From positions 1 through 17,564 of the forward strand of contig CAYSPJ010000107.1 in NCBI GenBank assembly GCA_964432875.1: a stretch of DNA of 17,564 nt. Direction: 5' to 3'. Below the pieces are notes generated by a model that did no database searches, was not told the origin of the DNA, and was given only the letters and a program-made list of their open reading frames with translations. A program made the position numbers and the translations under genes. The stretch is from JACJYE01 sp964432875. GTDB lineage: Bacteria > Bacteroidota > Bacteroidia > Chitinophagales > Saprospiraceae. Numbering within the stretch: position 1 is the stretch's first letter; every line of letters starts with the position of its first letter. This document shows positions 13,780-17,564 of this stretch, one piece after another.

Positions 13780-16700
13780 CTACCGCTTCACAAACCGCCC
13801 ATTGCCCAGCAGCTGCCCATCGGTCGACAACCACTGGAGGAAATACAGGCCAGCGGGCAGGCTGGCAAGTTCCAATTCTGCCTGAGTGGCGCCGCCGTTC
13901 ACGCTGGCCTCTAGCAGGGCCTGACCGGCGGGGCTCAATACCCGTAGCCTGCTGTGGGCTAAAGTGTTTTCCGGCAGGGGCACAAAGAGCCGCTCGCTGG
14001 CGGGGTTGGGGAACAGCAGCAGGCTAGGCGTTGTAGCAACTTGCTCTTTTGTGGCTGTCGGCGTCTCCGGGAAACAGATTTCCAGCTCCCAATTTTGCAA
14101 GCTACCATTATTGGCGCTCTTGAACAGGATGAGCCGCCAGGTGCCTTTAGCATTCTGCCCGTTATAGATGGAGAGCTTTTCCGCTGGCCGATAAGTATTG
14201 CCGTTATTGAAAGGGCAGGGGATTGGAGCGGCGGCATCATCATCCAGGTTGAGGTTGAAGCCTGCGCCGTTGCCACAGCCCGAGCCGATGATGCTGCTGA
14301 CTGGCCCCTGTGGGCTGCCAAAGCGGAAGCTGAGGTTGGTCATTGGGCTGTGCAGCCCCTGCAAGTTGCGGATGTTGACATCGCGGATGATCACATCGTC
14401 TTCCACTTCGATGCGGGAGATGACGAAGGAAACCGCCGTATCGAGCGGAAGCGGCAGGATGTTGGGGGTGTATATCTTACAGCGGATAGCCTCAGTTGAA
14501 AAGGTGCCTTCCCCAAAATCACCGGCCCCACAGCCTTCGTTGCTGCCCCGGACGCGCCAGTAGAGCTCCGAGGCTTCAGGGAGGCGTGCTTCTGGCTGGA
14601 AGGAAGTGCCGACAATGCCATCTTCCGACAGGAAAATATCCGTAAACCCAGCATCATAAGCTACTTCGAGATGATAGCTCTGCGCAAACGGATCAGGCTG
14701 CCACTCAAAGGCGCTGATGATGGGAACGAAGCTTTCGCCCGGTGCTGGCGAGAGCAGCTCGACCGCTGAAGGTGGCGACTGGTATAAGTTCAGGAAAAGC
14801 TCGAGGGTATCCGCTACATTGCCGCTGCCGGATACGATGAGCTGGAAGGGGTACAGGCCAGCCGGCAAGCCCGTGGTATTAGAGAGGTTGAGCGTATATG
14901 CCGGGCTATCAGGAGAGCCTTCTACCCGGCCGCTGACACCGCCAGGCAGGCCATTGAGGGCAAAATCGACCCGTTGGCCATAGCCCAGTACCCGCGCCAG
15001 CAATACATGATAAGTAACGGTTTGACCGCCGCAAGCAGTGCGGGTGCTTTGGGCGGTGCCCAGGCTCAGCCCCGGCGCTTCGGCAGGCTGGATGCTAATA
15101 TCGCGGCTATTGATGTTGAAAAATACCCGGCCGGAAGCTTTGACTTTCACCCGGAACTGCTCGCCCTGTAAAGTATCAGGCACCAGCACCAGGGCTTCGC
15201 CATCGTTGTCCTCACCGCTGGCCAGTAAGTAAGGATAGGTATAACCGCCATCAGCCGATAGGTAAATATCGACTTTCGCAGCATTGATGGGGGCTTGGTC
15301 GGTATTAGCTACATCCCATTGCACCGTTTGGTAGGTGCCGCCCTTCCAGGTGGTAGCAGTGTTTTGCGACAAGACGCGGAAGGGGCCAGCCTGATCGCTG
15401 ACGCTTAAACTGCGGTTGTTCCAGCTCACCCCGCCGCCAAAGCCGTGGTTGTCGCGCACCGTCAGGCGGAAATTGAGGTTGCGGGTATAGTTGGGCAGGA
15501 ATTCCCCGATAGTCGTCGTGCCGTTGACCAAATCCAGAAGGCGGGGGAATACGCGCACCGGGTTCGGCACCGGATCAAAAGAACGAAAGATAGGCGAGTT
15601 GCCCACCGGGGCATTCGGCGGCGCGGAGGGGCCCAGATCAAACTGTTCCCAGCAGAAGGTCAGGGAGTCGCCCTCCAGGTCATCGGCAGCGCCTTCCAAT
15701 TCAAAAGGGGTGGATATCGGGATGATTTCTCCGTTGGGGCCGGCAAAAACCACTGGTGCAGTATTGCCAGTAGGGATGATCTGTGCGCAGGAATTCCCGC
15801 CGCTTGCGGTGGTGTGCTGAATCATTTCCACCTGGCTGATGGCATGAAAGTATGCGTCGCTCTGATTTTGCAAATTTGGAGGGCAAATGCCCGCATAGCC
15901 CATAATCGTCGAAGCACTTCCTGGCTCCATGGCCGCATTGGATGCCCGGTTGCAGTTGTTGTTTTGAGTATGGTTGGCACCAAACTGATGCCCGATCTCG
16001 TGCGCCACATAGTCGATGTCGAAGGGGTCGCCTACCGGGTTGGAGGTGGAGGTGAAGCCGCGGGCTTTGTTTTGATTGCTGCAAACCGAGGCCAGGAACG
16101 CGACGCCACCCCCGCCAGCGCGGTGGAAGACGTGCCCAATATCATAGTTGTCATTGCCGATCAGCTGGCTTAAGGTGGTCTGGTTCTGGCCCAGGTGATT
16201 GCCGGCGCTGCCGGAATAAGGGTCGGTGGCAGCATCGGTAAATACCACCAAGTGGTTGCTGTCTATCAGGATCATGCGGCAGGAAATATCCCGCTCATAG
16301 ACGCCATTGACGCGGTTCATCGTGGTAGCGATAGCCGCCATGGCGCTTTCCACCGTGCCGCCGTGATATTGGGTATATTCACCCGTAGCGGCGACGGCGA
16401 GGCGATAGGTGCGCAATTCCTCCCCTACGATACCAAGGGCATTGAGGCGCTGCGCTGCGTCCTGGTCTTGCTCGTGCTGCCCGGCATCGCGGCTTTCAGC
16501 CAGGCATTCGAAGCTTTCATCCGTATGGAAATCGCGGCGATAATAGGAGATATAGGTGCCTTCATTCAGGAGGTGGTAGTAAGGGTCGATGAAGTAGCTA
16601 TCTCCTCCATCGAGCACCATAGCATGGAAGCCGCGGGGCGTGTAGTCGAGCCTCACCCAGGTGCCTGGGCGGTCCACCCCGCGGCCAAGGTAGGTTTTGA

Positions 16701-17022
16701 TACCGGGAAACCGACGGGCCAAGCCTGGCGCCAGGATGGGCGATTCGCAGATTCGGAAAGCTTGCATCGTCCCATCTGGGCGGGGCAGGTGCAGGATAAA
16801 ATCCGACTGCGGAGCTTTTACTGCCGCCTCGTGGGGGGCTTGGGCCAAGCGCTCCAGCATGGCTGAAGCGTCGAGCCGCAACACGCGGTATTGCTGCGGG
16901 ATGATGGCGCGCGCTCCAAGCGGCTGCACCGGCTCGGCGGCGTCGCGCCACAAGCGGTTGCCTTGGGCGCTAGAGCTGAAAAAGGTGAGCAGAAGGGCTG
17001 CAAACAGGGTAAATTTATACAT
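13780..17022 (-). CDS. secreted reprolysin-like zinc metalloprotease with P domain and T9SS sorting domain
   Basis: This 1080-residue exported protein has a signal peptide (about 1-20, FAALLLTFFSSSAQG) and a propeptide-like region to about 200. The catalytic domain (about 204-405) holds the zinc site HEIGHQFGANH (His341, Glu342, His345, His351) and a probable Met-turn at IMGYAG (Met374), which places it with M12B-like metzincins. Immunoglobulin/fibronectin-like beta regions run from about 420 to 845. A proprotein-convertase P domain spans about 848-983 (NIRNLQGLHSPMTNL, and GTWRLILFKSANNGSLQNWELEICF). The final 85 residues form a type A T9SS C-terminal domain (LLLFPNPASERLFVPL to RFVKR). It is predicted to cross the outer membrane by T9SS and act at the surface or outside. 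It is convergent with the DUF294 gene, with a 15-bp gap, and has no obvious functional link to it. Confidence 0.93.
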   Translation of the reverse strand: MYKFTLFAALLLTFFSSSAQGNRLWRDAAEPVQPLGARAIIPQQYRVLRLDASAMLERLAQAPHEAAVKAPQSDFILHLPRPDGTMQAFRICESPILAPGLARRFPGIKTYLGRGVDRPGTWVRLDYTPRGFHAMVLDGGDSYFIDPYYHLLNEGTYISYYRRDFHTDESFECLAESRDAGQHEQDQDAAQRLNALGIVGEELRTYRLAVAATGEYTQYHGGTVESAMAAIATTMNRVNGVYERDISCRMILIDSNHLVVFTDAATDPYSGSAGNHLGQNQTTLSQLIGNDNYDIGHVFHRAGGGGVAFLASVCSNQNKARGFTSTSNPVGDPFDIDYVAHEIGHQFGANHTQNNNCNRASNAAMEPGSASTIMGYAGICPPNLQNQSDAYFHAISQVEMIQHTTASGGNSCAQIIPTGNTAPVVFAGPNGEIIPISTPFELEGAADDLEGDSLTFCWEQFDLGPSAPPNAPVGNSPIFRSFDPVPNPVRVFPRLLDLVNGTTTIGEFLPNYTRNLNFRLTVRDNHGFGGGVSWNNRSLSVSDQAGPFRVLSQNTATTWKGGTYQTVQWDVANTDQAPINAAKVDIYLSADGGYTYPYLLASGEDNDGEALVLVPDTLQGEQFRVKVKASGRVFFNINSRDISIQPAEAPGLSLGTAQSTRTACGGQTVTYHVLLARVLGYGQRVDFALNGLPGGVSGRVEGSPDSPAYTLNLSNTTGLPAGLYPFQLIVSGSGNVADTLELFLNLYQSPPSAVELLSPAPGESFVPIISAFEWQPDPFAQSYHLEVAYDAGFTDIFLSEDGIVGTSFQPEARLPEASELYWRVRGSNEGCGAGDFGEGTFSTEAIRCKIYTPNILPLPLDTAVSFVISRIEVEDDVIIRDVNIRNLQGLHSPMTNLSFRFGSPQGPVSSIIGSGCGNGAGFNLNLDDDAAAPIPCPFNNGNTYRPAEKLSIYNGQNAKGTWRLILFKSANNGSLQNWELEICFPETPTATKEQVATTPSLLLFPNPASERLFVPLPENTLAHSRLRVLSPAGQALLEASVNGGATQAELELASLPAGLYFLQWLSTDGQLLGNGRFVKR

Positions 17023-17416
17023 GGTCCGTAATTTTGATTGCTAAATCAGGGCATTTTCCGCGAAAGTAAAGCGAAGGGAGAGGAAATTGTTTAAATTTCG
17101 GTGATTTGTCCGCTGCTGCACAATTCTAGCCCGGATGAACCGCCGCTGGGATGCTACTCAGCAGCTTAATATTAACGCTCGGTAAATGGGGGGGTAGATT
17201 AGGCCTGTTGCAATGGGGGGCATCGCAGCTTTGCCATCTCGCGCTCTTTTTTTAGTCAGATAGCTGGGGCTAAAAGCCTTCGTATGGACTGAAAACAGCT
17301 CCTTTTTCCGGTTGCTTTTTTTCTAAGAAACATAGAACATGGTCGCATAGAAAAAGATTACCTCACCATCACCCGCCCCTGAAAAACTCTCCCCTCAACC
17401 CGCCAGTTGGTAAACA
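17023..17416. other. intergenic stretch, no gene recognised
   Basis: These 394 bp contain several G runs, a T7 run near 17250 and stop codons in all frames. On the minus strand TACTTTCG (17061-17068) matches TAnnTTTG at 7 of 8 positions, about 40 nt before the protease start, and could be its -7 box; no matching -33 is seen. I find no RNA gene, repeat or terminator with good structure. Confidence 0.5.
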
Positions 17417-17564
17417 TCAGCCAGCAGCGGGCTTTTGAATGGGAGGAATAATTGGTTGAAGGGGATAGCGGCATTCGAGCTCTACATCGAGGCTGAAATC
17501 GACCTCGTTAAAGACTTCGTTGAGGTAGCGGACTGGCTGGGCACTGAGCCGGGCCAGCGCCCAG
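17417..17564 (-). CDS. 3' end of an unidentified gene cut by the window edge
   Basis: The minus strand is open from the window edge to a TGA at 17417-17419, giving 48 residues. They contain LSAQPVRYLNEVFNEVDF, SLDVELECRYP and a proline-rich end, LQPIIPPIQKPAAG. Codon third positions are G/C-rich in the first two thirds, like the neighbouring genes, which supports real coding. I do not recognise the family. The plus strand is also open across the same stretch but has no ATG start there, so the minus reading is preferred. Real function and extent need the adjoining sequence. Confidence 0.45.
   Translation of the reverse strand, partial: WALARLSAQPVRYLNEVFNEVDFSLDVELECRYPLQPIIPPIQKPAAG

Noticed and set aside
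15445..16866. Long open frames on the plus strand (about 242 and 223 codons) opposite the metalloprotease gene
   Set aside because: They lie antisense within a gene with clear domains and have composition-driven, low-complexity translations; no recognisable motif or promoter.
17411..17564. Plus-strand open frame at the right edge
   Set aside because: No ATG start, and the minus-strand frame over the same bases looks more protein-like; cannot be settled without flanking sequence.

Overview
The window looks like a chromosomal segment of a Bacteroidota member, most likely near the Saprospiria (Lewinella/Haliscomenobacter-like). The family placement is inference from protein flavour. Three things support the phylum: a FecI-type sigma factor paired with a FecR protein carrying a C-terminal DUF4974-like domain; a large secreted metalloprotease ending in a type IX secretion (T9SS) sorting domain; and several upstream regions matching the Bacteroidota promoter pattern TTTG - about 19-20 nt - TAnnTTTG, with no consistent Shine-Dalgarno sequences. 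I see no rRNA, tRNA, CRISPR array, insertion sequence or phage gene.

Layout. 66-1028 (+) is a D-2-hydroxyacid dehydrogenase, converging with and overlapping by 20 nt an ECF sigma/anti-sigma pair (minus; sigma 2096-2725, FecR 1009-2007). Divergent from the sigma gene is an AGCS amino acid:cation symporter (2975-4501, +), closed by a strong hairpin. Next come a membrane-anchored glucosaminidase (4662-5513, +) behind a near-canonical promoter embedded in nested palindromes, a rho-independent terminator, and a two-gene TRAP transporter operon (dctQ-dctM, 5601-7450, +) with no DctP binding protein in the window. A 25-bp-arm hairpin (7476-7533) separates it from a convergent minus-strand operon encoding a DUF4212 small subunit and a VC_2705-type sodium:solute symporter (9520 to 7537). 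Upstream on the minus strand lie a porin-like outer-membrane protein (9766-11169) and an ArsR-family repressor (11446-11736). Divergent from arsR is a cNMP/CBS/DUF294 nucleotidyltransferase-like signalling protein (11839-13764, +). It converges with a 1080-residue reprolysin-like metalloprotease with P domain and T9SS tail (13780-17022, minus). The right edge holds the probable 3' end of an unidentified minus-strand gene.

How the genes may work together. DUF4212 + VC_2705 symporter + DUF294 protein is a recurring set linked to acetate/short carboxylate uptake in other bacteria. Here an outer-membrane porin and an ArsR repressor are added. The most interesting signal is a 16-nt AT-rich motif (TAGYTATCTATATATA) exactly between the -33 and -7 elements of the porin promoter, repeated upstream in the same intergenic region, with its 11-nt core again in the arsR/DUF294 divergent promoter region. 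This suggests a small ArsR regulon controlling outer-membrane entry of the symporter's substrate. With the TRAP and AGCS systems, much of the window is about sodium/ion-coupled uptake of small organic acids.
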